A DNA stretch of 64,000 bases from Gigaspora rosea (taxonomy: Eukaryota > Glomeromycota > Glomeromycetes > Diversisporales > Gigasporaceae), in assembly GCA_003550325.1 (NCBI GenBank), contig QKWP01000262.1, positions 160,702 to 224,701 on the forward strand, given 5' to 3'. Positions within the stretch are counted from its first letter, which is position 1. Every line of letters starts with the position of its first letter. Under the pieces are notes generated by a model. The model saw nothing but the letters and a program-made list of their open reading frames with translations, was not told where the DNA came from and did no database searches. Below are positions 47,001 to 57,259 of the stretch, piece after piece. Made by a program: the position numbers and the translations under genes.

Positions 47001-47930
47001 CTTATCCCTTAATATATTATGCAGGCAAATTTGCCTTCAAATTTTATTTTTTGCATAATTGCTAAAAAAGTAGACAGGAGAGATCCCTCTAAAACATATT
47101 TAAATTAATTTAGTTACTTTATACAATACTTTGACAAAGTATTAATTTTAAATTAGTCATATCAAAAATGTTTACTAACTAAAGTTTATATTATCGCCTA
47201 TATATAACATTATATCAAAAATATTAAAATCTTTAACAGCGAATAACTTTTGATCCACTGATCCTTGGATAATTTAACTACCAAAATAATTTCCTAAATG
47301 AGACGATTCTAATGAGCCTAAAATCCTAAAATTTGATCACAGAATCCCAAGATTGATGATATTTTTATTTAAATTACAAATATTTATCGATCTTAGAATC
47401 CAGTTATCAGATTTTAACTATTTTGGATTTATTAGAATTGTCTCATGGAAATGATCATTTTGATAGTTAAATCATCCAAAACAGATTAGTAGGTCAAGAG
47501 TTATTCAATGTTAAAGATTTTTAATATATTAATAATTACTGTATTTCAATATATATAAATATAATACTTTTAGACCAATTTTAACCAATTTTTTTGATAA
47601 TAGTTAATTTTTTATTTTTAGTAAAACTTAAAATAAAAATTTTAATATTAATTTGGGGATCAAATATAGTTAAAAAAAATTTTTAAAATTTATAACTTTA
47701 ATTATTTTTTTTAATTTTAAAAAATAGATTAATTTTAACTTTGTATAAATTTATATATAATTTAGATATTTATCTGTTATTATAATTTACTATTTAAAAA
47801 CAAAATATAAATCTAAAAGAATTTTATATCAAAAATCAAATAAAATTTTTTAAAAAAATTTTTTTAAAAATATTATATAAATTTTTGCAGGCAAATTTGC
47901 CTGTACCTACCCTATATATTAAGAGATAAG
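47001..47930. mobile_element. Inverted-repeat element with GCAGGCAAATTTGCC subterminal palindromes
   Basis: CTTATCCCTTAATATATTAT-GCAGGCAAATTTGCCT on the left is mirrored by AGGCAAATTTGCCTG...ATATATTAAGAGATAAG on the right. The 930-bp interior is AT-only except for a nested foldback at 47219-47530. No target duplication found. Confidence 0.6.
47219..47530. repeat. Long foldback element, copy 1
   Basis: Two arms of ~150 bp around 47378 mirror each other: TTAACTACCAAAATAATTTC and GAGACGATTCTAATGAGCC against GATTTATTAGAATTGTCTC and ATCATTTTGATAGTTAAAT. The arm sequence is the same family as 50258-50585. Confidence 0.8.
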
Positions 47931-49590
47931 CTTTTTTATATTAATATAGTTATAAATAAATACTAGAGTTTTTTAAAAAAAATTTAAGCAATAGTATAAA
48001 GAATTTTTAAAATACTTTAAGTAATAATATACAGTATTAAAGTTTTTTTAAAAAAATTTTTTTAAGCGATGATAGTTATTAAAAAAAATTTAATTAATGA
48101 TACATTAATTAAAAAAAATTTTAAGTGATAATTATAATTTTTTGAAATTTCAAACCAGAAATAGGACTTTTCAAACTTCCATTTATTTTCAAAATAAGTT
48201 AATTTTGAAACCTCTATTGGTTATTTGATGCACAATTCCAATTAAAATCTTTACTTTAATCATTTAATTAGTAGTTTGCAGTTATAGAGTACAAATTTTA
48301 TAGTAAAAATTGGTGAGCATATAACTAGTTGCCTTATATAGAGATCGGTTAAAACGAAGTAAAATTTAGTTAGGTTAGGGTTACCTTTTTGATAAGTTAG
48401 AAGGTTTTTTATATAGAAATATCAAGAATCCAATTTATGCAGTATATAAATCATATATTGAGCTAACTCTGCTTTAACTGACTCCTTTACATAGTAAGTA
48501 GGCCATGTAATTTAATTTATAAGAAAAAAACTCTAGTAAATAATTGAAAAATACTCATAACTTATGTTTATCAAACTGATTTTAATGATTTTACTACTAT
48601 TAAATCACAAGAATTAGCTATACTTAATAAAAAAATTACTTTTATATATAAGCAAGCCCCATTTCTATACTATAGAAAAAATATATGAATTTTTAATTTT
48701 GTTTATTATACGATTTATTATTTTTTGTTTTCTTTAACTGCGATCCACTAATTAATTTTTATTGCTATTTGTTGATGCATTATAAAAAAATTGAAAATTA
48801 TTTTTTTAATTTCTGTTTTTATCTATTTTTGAAAAAATTAATTTTGGATTGTCAATCAAAAAATTAATTTTGTTTTCTACTTTGCAGTATATAATATTAT
48901 AACTAGTAATGTGCCATATAGTACAGTATACAAAATTTTTTAGAATATTTTAGAATAAATTATAAAACTATTTATATCTTAAATTTTTCATTATGGATCT
49001 GCTTTCTATTTTCTAAGCAAAATTATTTCTTGCAATAAATAGTTTATATATTATATGTATACTGTACTATATGTATTTTATCAGTGTAGTAAATAATCAT
49101 ATAAATAATACTATGAAAGATGTTGTGTAAGCCACTAAAAAAAGAAAAGTGTATAGTATACTTGTACGTATAAAAAATTATTTTTTAAAAGAGAATAGTA
49201 TATATATATATATAAAATTTTTGAGTTAGTTATACTAATTTGTGTATATATACAGTATTAAATTTTTTATTAATAGCTTGTACATGTGATTTGCATTAAT
49301 TAATTTAATTAGGGTTGGGAGTTAATTGTTTAAATTTATAGTTTATATTTATACAATCAATAACGACAAGAAAATTTACATGATACAATCAATAAATTAA
49401 TTAATAATGAGCAGTGCAATTGATCGAAAAACAAAATTTATTATAAGTACATAGATTTTATTCAAATCGATATACAAGAAAAAAATGATAATCGCGTATC
49501 CAGCCTTTAAACAGGCTTTTACTCAAATATTTGTGAGTATTATTACTGATTATTTTCTCATACATGTATAATATTTGCGTGTACCTAATA
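47931..49590. other. Extremely AT-rich intergenic
   Basis: Almost only A/T. A possible degraded MITE lies at about 48345-48490 (ATCGGTTAAAACGAAG, then GTTAGGTTAGGGTTACC, then CTTTAACTGACTCC). No coding motif otherwise. Confidence 0.45.
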
Positions 49591-49591
49591 C

Positions 49592-49765
49592 TTATTCTTC
49601 AAGACCATATTCACACTCTTTTATAGCGTTAAAAATTCGTAATTCTCTTAATTTTTCTTTATCTTCTGCAATCATTAATATGTGCTCCTTATATTCGAGC
49701 TTTTCCATCATCATCATGCCCAATTCTTTAGATTCATTATCATTCAAATTAATTTTTTGAGATTC
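49592..49765 (-). CDS. Possible terminal exon of an unidentified gene (partial)
   Basis: After a 3' splice site (CACTACAG) the minus strand is open in phase 0 for 57 codons to a TAA. It encodes a charged, helical tail: ESQKINLNDNESKELGMMMM, EKLEYKEHILMIAEDKEKLR, then ELRIFNAIKECEYGLEE. Upstream at ~49860-49820 the same strand reads IAKWQSKAGSSMK, which may belong to the preceding exon. I do not recognise the family. The open frame on the other strand over this interval is the shadow. No start or promoter is identifiable. Confidence 0.45.
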   Translation of the reverse strand, partial: ESQKINLNDNESKELGMMMMEKLEYKEHILMIAEDKEKLRELRIFNAIKECEYGLEE

Positions 49766-50118
49766 CTGTAGTGCATCATTAGTTAATCAATTAATTTTGA
49801 TATACATAGTTTTTTATTTTGTCATTTCATTGAAGAACCAGCTTTAGATTGCCATTTAGCTATAGTATTATATAAAAAAATATATACAATTTAGTAAGGA
49901 CTCAATTAGGTATCGCATACTGCGAAGTGCTTGTATATCGCACCCCAATGATCTTCCAAAAAATTTGAAGATTAGGTGTAATGTGCAAATTTTCTTTGTA
50001 TAAAAAATAAAGAAATTTTTCTAAAATTTGTAATATCAAAAAATTTTATCTACTTAATCACTTTTTACGCTCTAACAAAAAAATTCCTTGCAAAATTTGT
50101 ATATATTATCATTTACTC

Positions 50119-50731
50119 TAAGGGGCGTGCCATTTATCACATAATATTTTTTACTTAATAGCCACCCCCATCCATGTATGGTGTGATCACCCTAATCTCA
50201 ATTCTGATTGGTTAATATAATGACTAATATTTATAATATATTATATAAATATATATAATATTAAATAACTTTTTTCTACTGGTCCGTTTTGGATGATTTT
50301 ACTACCAAAATGTTCGTCTCAATGAGACGATTCTAACAAGCCCAAAATCATTAAAATCTAATCACAGGGTCATAAGATCGCTAAGGTTTTGCATTATTGA
50401 ATATATATATTATATATTAAAATTTATATACCGGTATATAATAATACAAAACCTTAACGATCTTGTGACCCTGTGATTGGATTTTAATAATTTTGGGCTT
50501 GATAGAATCGTCTCATTGAGACGAACATTTTAGTAGTAAAATCATCCAAAACGGACCAGTAGAAAAAAAGTTACTTAATATTAAATAATATATATAATGT
50601 ATATATTATATATAAATTATATACCGTATATAATTTAATATATATATTATATATATTATATATAGACGTGATCACCACCCTGACCCATGTATCCATGGTA
50701 TAAATCACGTGATAAATGGCACGCCCCTAAC
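50119..50731. mobile_element. MITE with AGGGGCGTGCCATTTATCAC ends, containing a foldback
   Basis: AGGGGCGTGCCATTTATCAC at 50120 and GTGATAAATGGCACGCCCCT at 50710-50729 are perfect inverted copies. A second inverted pair, GGTGTGATCACCCT and GACGTGATCACCACCCT, lies inside. It interrupts the preceding MITE. Confidence 0.85.
50258..50585. repeat. Long foldback element, copy 2
   Basis: Arms 50258-50398 and 50441-50585 are near-perfect inverted copies over ~140 bp (TCTACTGGTCCGTTTTGGAT ... CTCAATGAGACGATTCTA, and inverse) around a TATA-rich loop. Each arm also contains the short palindrome GTCTCAATGAGAC. It is less diverged than copy 1. Confidence 0.9.
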
Positions 50732-51086
50732 TTCTAGCACTAATCCTTACCTAACCTTATATTAATTTAAATTTTGTTATATAGAACATTTGTTATACAG
50801 ATCTACAATATATGTTTACATATATGTGTGTGATGAATTAGCATATCGCAGAGTGCGTTGCATATATTTATCTATTTAGTAAATGTAAATATTAAAACTA
50901 AATAAAATTTAAATTAATATTTTAAAGAAAAAAATGCAAACTACTTCACTTAATTGCCAATTTTTTTCTCTCTTTATCTTGACCGCTTATACTAACATTA
51001 TAATTAGCTTTTATATCAATTCTTATAAAATTGCGCATATCTAATTTTTTCTTCTACGTAAAAAAAATCAACTAATGAGTATAATA

Positions 51087-51388
51087 CTGTATATTCCTGA
51101 AAATAAGCAACCTATTTTGGTCAAAAAATTACACAAAAAAATGAGGGTTGCTTATTTTCGAAATATTGAGTTTTTTGAAAAAATTGAAATATGTACTAAT
51201 AAAAAGTTGTCCAAATTATACCAAATTTTTACTTTAAATGTATTTTCATGCGCTGAACAACTTTACTTAATCAGTTTTTTAAAGTTTACTTAGTAAAAAA
51301 AGTTTATATGTAGCAACTGCTAATACATTTTTTGAGATTTTTGAAAAAAATCAGATTTTAGGGGTTGCTTATTTTGGGGAATCTACAG
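51087..51388. mobile_element. Tc1/mariner- or pogo-like MITE flanked by TA
   Basis: 302 bp with ends CTGTATATTCCTGAAAATAA and TTATTTTGGGGAATCTACAG, flanked by TA on both sides. GGGTTGCTTATTTT occurs subterminally (inverted on the left). The 72-residue open frame it contains has no homology I recognise and spans the terminal repeat, so it is not called. Confidence 0.82.
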
Positions 51389-51419
51389 TATATATAATAT
51401 AAAAAAATTATAATATTTT

Positions 51420-52450
51420 CCAATTAGCACATTCAATAAAGTAGGTAGATTCAGAATGATCTCGATGTAATAAGCGACGTAAAACAGGTTTTCCTTTACA
51501 CAATTGTTTGTTTTTTCAAAAATTACAAGGTGTTTTACGAGTGGCAAGATAAAGTCTAAAATTAAAATTAAAAATTTAATTTAATTATTACAGTATTATA
51601 AAACCTTTTAAATATTATTACTTACTCAAAAGTATTAGTATCCATATTCTGGATAAAATTTCTTGAGATATTTGCATTATAAGATTAGAATTAATATCAA
51701 CACATTGATGTGTTTAATTATGTAATTCAGCTGCAGCAAATTCATAGAGCTTTGAACCTTGACAGGTTCACATTTCACATTTAACTTAAACAACAAGATA
51801 AGAAGACATGACCTTATATTCGCCACCAGGTTTGCCAATTGAATATTGAATCTAAAAATAAAAATATTACAAATAGTATAAATAAGTAAAATGTAATAAC
51901 TATAATAACAAATAATTAAAATAAAATAAATAAATCCTAAAATTACTAACATCTTATAAAATGCAGCTAAAGGTTCTTCCCAACCTTTAACATTATATAC
52001 ATAAGCAACACTATCCAGGTTTGTTTCAGGATATTCTCTAGGTGTTAAAATATGATAAACAATATTTGAATCTAATCCCTTGGTAAAGTATGTTATAGTA
52101 TTTTTATTGAAATCATCCACAATATTATCCTTGATATCTTGTTGAAGTTCATTATTGAAGGTCACATCTTTTGTAATTATTTAATTTTGGTTATTTATAA
52201 ATTTTAAAAAAAAAACCAATATTTTAATATATACTTTCATTTTCGAAAGATTCTAAGTCCTCTTCATAAATAGTTTCAACCCCAACATTAATGTAAAAGT
52301 CTGGATCATCATTGATGTAAAAGTCTGGATCATCATTGATGTAAAAGTCTGCTTATTGTCAAAGTCAATCTCAGGATTATTGATAATATAAAAGTAAGAA
52401 TCATTGTTAATATGAAAGTTAGGATCATTGTTGGTTTCGAGATTATCCAT
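51420..52450 (-). pseudogene. Cys-rich multi-exon gene of unknown function, broken
   Basis: The N-terminal exon (52450-52210) carries tandem 8-residue units of type DDPDFYIN; a frameshift lies within the repeats. Donor GTATATATT joins via acceptor ACAAAAG to VTFNNELQQDIKDNIVDDF, YFTKGLDSNIVYHILTPREY and NVKGWEEPLAAFYK (to ~51960). After an intron ending TTTTTAG the frame reads IQYSIGKPGGEYKVMSSYL, then VKCEM-stop-TCQGSKLYEFAAAEL and THQCVDINSNLIMQISQEIL. A last part near 51550-51420 reads RKTPCNF-stop-KNKQLCKGKPVLRRLLHRD. At least four nonsense codons. The Cys pairs suggest metal binding; I recall similar repetitive fungal proteins but cannot name a domain. Confidence 0.6.
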
Positions 52451-52499
52451 TTTGAGAAATTGAGTGTAAGTCAGAAGTCAAAAGTAAAATACAAACTTT

Positions 52500-53700
52500 A
52501 TATTGGTTGCCTTTAATTATTATTTAAAAATTACGAAAGTTTCTTACATATGTTACATCATAATAACTCTAATATTGCATGATTTTCTCTTTATTCAGCA
52601 TTATCAAACTGCAACTATTATATCGATTAATACTGAAATTTTGATATATACAATGATCTTGACATTATTAATAGTTGATTATTTAATATACGTAACAAAC
52701 ATACAAGTATGAACATCTTTACTTATAAGTATGATCTCTCTTTATACTTATAAGTATGATAAATCTGGTTATTAAATATACGTATAAGTATAATATATAA
52801 AATTGTACTATTCTACTACTTTTATTTTTTATACTATACTACTTTATATATTACTCGTGTTTCATATACTATACACACTATAAAACTATATGTACTGTAC
52901 TTACTGTACATACTGTATGCTAAAAAAATTCAAACATCATATAAATAGAAATCACTAATTATAACCCATTAAAACAAGAAAAACATTTAGGTCCTGTAAT
53001 AGGTTCCTAAACTGATATTTTTCTATATAGAATCATATTAAAATTTTTTTGGTTGATCAAATATATACTTATTTAATCGTAATTAGTATTATCAATTATT
53101 GATTGATCTATTGTTGCTCAAGCCCATTAATTGGTGCTTAATTATTAATCTAAATTGATCAATAATCGAGTATTCTATAATCAAGTCAATTTACTAGTTT
53201 TGATTTAATATTTTAAGATAGTATTTTTTATTTAATATTTTTTTTGAAGAAGGATTAGCAATTTGAATATTATCAATTTTATTGCTTGAAACTAGGTTGT
53301 TTGTACTGTAGTTAAAAATTTCTTTTAAGTTAGTTTATTTTTAGCTTATAAGCAATCAAAATTAAATATTACTATATTATAATAGTATCTTTTTTAAATC
53401 TATTTATTAAAAAATTTCTATTCATATATTTAAAATTTTAAATAAAGTATATTATAAACAATTTCTAAACAAATTTGTTTAAAATTATTTAAAGAATAAT
53501 AAATATATATTGCATGAATAGCTATTATTTTTAATTCTTTAAAATATATTTATATAGTACTTTATAATATTTAAATTATTATTAAAACAAGTAAATAAAA
53601 AAATAAAATTAATTAATTTTAAAATTTGAAAGTTTAAAATAGAACAAAAATATAGTTTATATTAAAATTTTGCAATAAATTTTTTTGTTAAACTTTAAAA
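52500..53700. other. AT-rich intergenic, no gene seen
   Basis: Contains ACTTATAAGTATGAT repeats (52728-52790) and TACTGTACATACTGTATG words. The plus frame at 52503-52712 is hydrophobic low-complexity and not called. Confidence 0.45.
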
Positions 53701-53715
53701 ATAGTTATTAACAGT

Positions 53716-53875
53716 TAGGGCACTAACATTTATTAGGTAATATTTTAGGGGTGGGGGGTCAAGAAAAATCTTACCTTAGTTAAATTTGATTGGCTAAAAT
53801 TCTATTTATAGATCTTACCTGGGAGTGTAAGCCCCTATAGTAAATGGATATTAGATAATAAATGTCAGTGCCCTT
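53716..53875. mobile_element. MITE with TAGGGCACTAACATTTATTA ends
   Basis: 160 bp. TAGGGCACTAACATTTATTA and TAATAAATGTCAGTGCCCTTA are inverted with one mismatch and a shifted end. The interior includes TAGGGGTGGGGGGTC. The ends resemble those of 50119-50731 (AGGGGCGTGCCATTTATC), so the two may be related. Confidence 0.75.
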
Positions 53876-53929
53876 ATATAATATATCAATATAAAATTTT
53901 TATAGAGTACATTTATTTTTTATCTGGGT

Positions 53930-54130
53930 GAGATTTGATATTTCTTACCCACATTATGCTATCTCAAAATTTTATTAAGGTAACTCCTGTCATATTATTA
54001 ACAAAAAATTAAATTTAAATTTAACTATGACCCTATTGCTAATTCTAACTCCAACTCTAACTCTAGCCCTAATATAACTAAAGTTTATTTAAGTTTATTT
54101 TGAGAGAGGATAAATAATTCACTTGGGTAA
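53930..54130. mobile_element. MITE related to 9132-9361
   Basis: TCTCAAAATTTTATTAAGGTAACTCCTG and TATTAACAAAAAATT followed by degenerate CCCTATTGCTAATTCTAAC repeats parallel the 9180-9290 interior. Loose inverted ends TATCTGGGTGAGA... / ...TTCACTTGGGTAATA. Confidence 0.5.
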
Positions 54131-54249
54131 TAAATAAACTATTTCAATTTTTAATTATAGATCAAATAATTGATGCACCTAAATTTTATACCAATCTTAT
54201 TTTTCTTTGGAATCCAAAAATTAAATCCTGTAAAGGTAAATTATTTTTC

Positions 54250-54560
54250 TTTCTTATAAATATTAATATAATAACACGTTATAATATTAATACAATAACA
54301 CGTCATAATATTAATACAATAACACTTCATAATACTAGAAACCGGAAACCGGTATAAGTCCAGAGCTCATGACACAAGCATTCAGTAATACACATGTTGC
54401 AGATCACATTTTTCAGGGGCGTTACAGACGGAAAATGCTGAAACTACGGTTTTGATATTTCTATTATGAATGCATCAAAATCGTAATTTCGGTCATCAAA
54501 GCGCATAGAAATATAAGTCCTTCGCTTCGCTCCGGACAATTAATACAATAACACGTTATT
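54250..54560. repeat. 24-bp minisatellite interrupted by a ~200-bp GC-richer segment
   Basis: AATATTAATACAATAACACG repeats three to four times at 54258-54335 and once more at 54538-54560. Between them 54336-54537 (AGAAACCGGAAACCGGTATA to CTTCGCTTCGCTCCGGAC) is unlike the surroundings and looks inserted. No clean ends identified. Confidence 0.6.
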
Positions 54561-54788
54561 AATTATTGGATCAATGTAGTAAAACTAAAGTAAATTATTA
54601 TTTTTCGTATTTATATTACTAGGATAGTACATCGATTATTGAGTCATTGTAGTAGATAAAATTTTTTTATTTATATTAAAAACGATAGTATGTCACCAAC
54701 CATTAAAGCATTGAAATGCATCTAATAATTGACTTTAAGAACCGACCTAAGTTATTTTCCAATCGGTAGAGATTGAAAAATAACACGT

Positions 54789-55985
54789 CGATTGAGAATC
54801 GACGAATTTTGTGATTGACGCAGAACATAGTAATAAATAAATAAATAAAAAATTAGTAGTCAGTTCGAATAACAAAATTTTAACAATTATTCTACTTACC
54901 GTATAGGCGCGTAATAACGCACAGATGCGCGTTTTTTTGAGACCCTCGCGTTATTTTGAAATTATTATACTAATTTAACACGTTGATTGAGAATCGACGA
55001 ATATTGTGATTGACGCAGAACATAGTAAAAAATAAATAAATAAAAATTAGTAGTTGGTTCGAATAACAAAAATTAACAAAAAGTTTGACAATTATTCTAT
55101 TTACCGGCGCGTTATTTTGGAACGCGCATGCACGATAATTCGGATTATCATACTAATTTAATATGTCGATTGAGAATCGGCGATTTTATGATTGACGCAG
55201 AACATAAATAAATAAAAATTAGCAGTCAGTTCGAATAACAAAAATCAAAAAAAGTTTGAACAATTATTCTATTTATCGTATAGGCGCGTAATAATGCACA
55301 GATGCGCGTTTTTTCGAGACCCAAACGCGCATACGCGATGATTCGATCATACTAATTTAACACATCGATTGAGAATCGGCAAATTTTGTGATTGACGCAG
55401 AACATAGTAATAAATAAATAAATAAAAAATTAGTAGTCAGTTGAATAACAAAATCAACAAAAGTTTGAACAATTAGTCTATTTACCGTATAGGCGCGTTT
55501 TTTTGAGACCCAAACGCGCATGCGCGATAATTCGAATTATCATACTAATTTAACACGTCGATTGAGAATCGGCGAATTATGTGATTGACGCAGAACATAG
55601 TAATAAATAAATAAATATTAGTAGTCAGTTCGAATAACAAAATCAACAAAAAGTTCGAACAATTATTCTATTTACCGTATAGGCGCGTAATAACTCACAG
55701 ATGCGCGTTTTTTTTTGAGACCCAAACGCGCATGCACGATAATTCGAATTATCATACTAATTTAACACGTCGATTGAGAATCAGTGAATTTTGTGATTGA
55801 CGCAGAACATAGTAATAAATAAATAAATAAAAAAAAATTAGTAGTCAGTTCGAATAACAAAATTAACAAAAATTATTCTATTTACCGTATAGGCGCGTAA
55901 TAACGCACAGATGCGTGTGTTTTCGAGACCTTGCGTGTTACTTTGAACGTGCATGCGCGATAATTTGAATTATCATACTAATTTT
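54789..55985. repeat. Tandem satellite, six units of 183-212 bp
   Basis: Units start at 54789, 54984, 55167, 55366, 55559 and 55771. Each has, in order, CGATTGAGAATCG, GTGATTGACGCAGAACATAG, an AATAAATAAATA tract, TTAGTAGTCAGTTCGAATAA, ATTATTCTATTTACCG, GTATAGGCGCGTAATAACGC and CGCGCATGCGCG-like words. Most end in the 16-bp palindrome GATAATTCGAATTATC. Short GC-rich islands (GCGCG) recur every ~200 bp in otherwise A/T-rich DNA. Confidence 0.9.
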
Positions 55986-57250
55986 GAAGGAAAAAGTTAC
56001 AGATATTGAAAACTTCACGCGAATTTATCCTGGGAGCGCGTTATTTCGGGGATGCAGATGGGCGTTATTTTTAGTTAAATATGCAAATTTCAAAAAATTG
56101 GAATTTCGAAATAGCGCCCATGTGAGTTATTACGCCTATACAGTTATCTAGCAGTTTGAAACTTGAAAAGCGATTGTAAAAAAAAAAAAAAAAAGAATCA
56201 GTGCAAAAGCTTGCTAGTCAGCAAAAAATCGCTCTTAATGTGGTTTCCTAAAAATTTAGTTGAAGACAAATCAAAATAAAAACCTCAATTAGTGCTTTAT
56301 AGCTTTTATCAATGTTATATCAAAAAAAAAATTTTCGATTGTGATACAAAAACATGGAAATGTTTAAAAATGATTCTATTTACCTATTAGTTCTGAAATT
56401 TTGAAATGGCTATAAAAAAAAAAAGATGATTTGATGCAGATATTTGCTGGCCAGTAAAATATCGCTCTTAAAGGTAGAGTGTAACGTAGATCATTTTTAA
56501 TAGTAATCACGTTGCAAATTATGCAAATCATAACAAATCATATGATGATCATATGATTTACATAGATTCTAACCAATCAGAGTTGATAATTTATGTAGAT
56601 CTCCTCGTAAAAATTAACAACTCCTCGCAAAATTTTATAGTATTGAAAAATTGAAAAATATATTGAAATATTCTTGTTTATATTTACATAAGATTAAAAA
56701 TCAATTTTTAAATTGTTTTCGACTAATTTATTTTAATTTTTAAAATTATTCTAACTTTGTTTATATAAACCGCTGATTTTTGTATGTACAACAAATAATT
56801 CGGCATTTATATTTATATTGTATTACACTATACCTTTAATGTTGCTGATAATTAGTAATGTTCAATTGCACTAATTCTATATAGCATAGTAATAAAAAAA
56901 GAATTAGTAGCTTGAACAATAATTCTATTTACCCAGTAGTTCCGAAATCTGCAAAAAAAAGATGAATATTTGCAAATGTTTGCTAACAGGCACAGGTAGC
57001 ATTCTTGACATGATTTGCAAGCAATTTTTTTGGTAATGCTCATAAATCAAAATAAGAACTCATTTAGTGTTAAGCAACTTTATCGATTCTATGTGTCATA
57101 ATGATAATAAAAATAAAATCAGTAGCTATTGTTGATAATGAAGACACATAACAAATGGCTAAATGCTTGAACAATAATTCTATTACCCTAATACTTGAAC
57201 AACCAGAGCAAAAAGGTGGCTTTGGTCAAAAAGTTTATTGGCTAGAATGA
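55986..57250. repeat. Diverged continuation of the satellite
   Basis: Words of the unit recur irregularly: TGAACAATAATTCTATTTACCC (56924, 57170), AAAAAAGATGAT/GAATATTTGC (56420, 56960), CAGCAAAAAATCGCTCTTAA and CAGTAAAATATCGCTCTTAA (56220, 56450). It starts with an inverted pair GGGCGTTATTTTTAG / GAAATAGCGCCC at 56065-56120. Confidence 0.55.
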
Positions 57251-57259
57251 AATACTGTT

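Larger units (their letters stand above)
49910..50860. mobile_element. MITE related to 31685-31922, split by a nested element
   Basis: Left part 49915-50110 has TATCGCACCCCAATGATCTTCC, AGGTGTAATGTGC and GCTCTAACAAAAAAATTCC. The right part after the insertion continues with CTAATCCTTACCTAACC, and ends near CATATCGCAGAGTGCG at 50838. The order of motifs matches 31685-31922. Confidence 0.6.

Noticed and set aside
51075-51293. 72-codon plus-strand frame
   Set aside because: Starts outside and runs through the terminal repeat of a MITE. No recognisable transposase motif.
54789-55985. CRISPR array
   Set aside because: Repeats are ~200 bp, contiguous and similar throughout. There are no short repeats with unique spacers and no cas-like genes.
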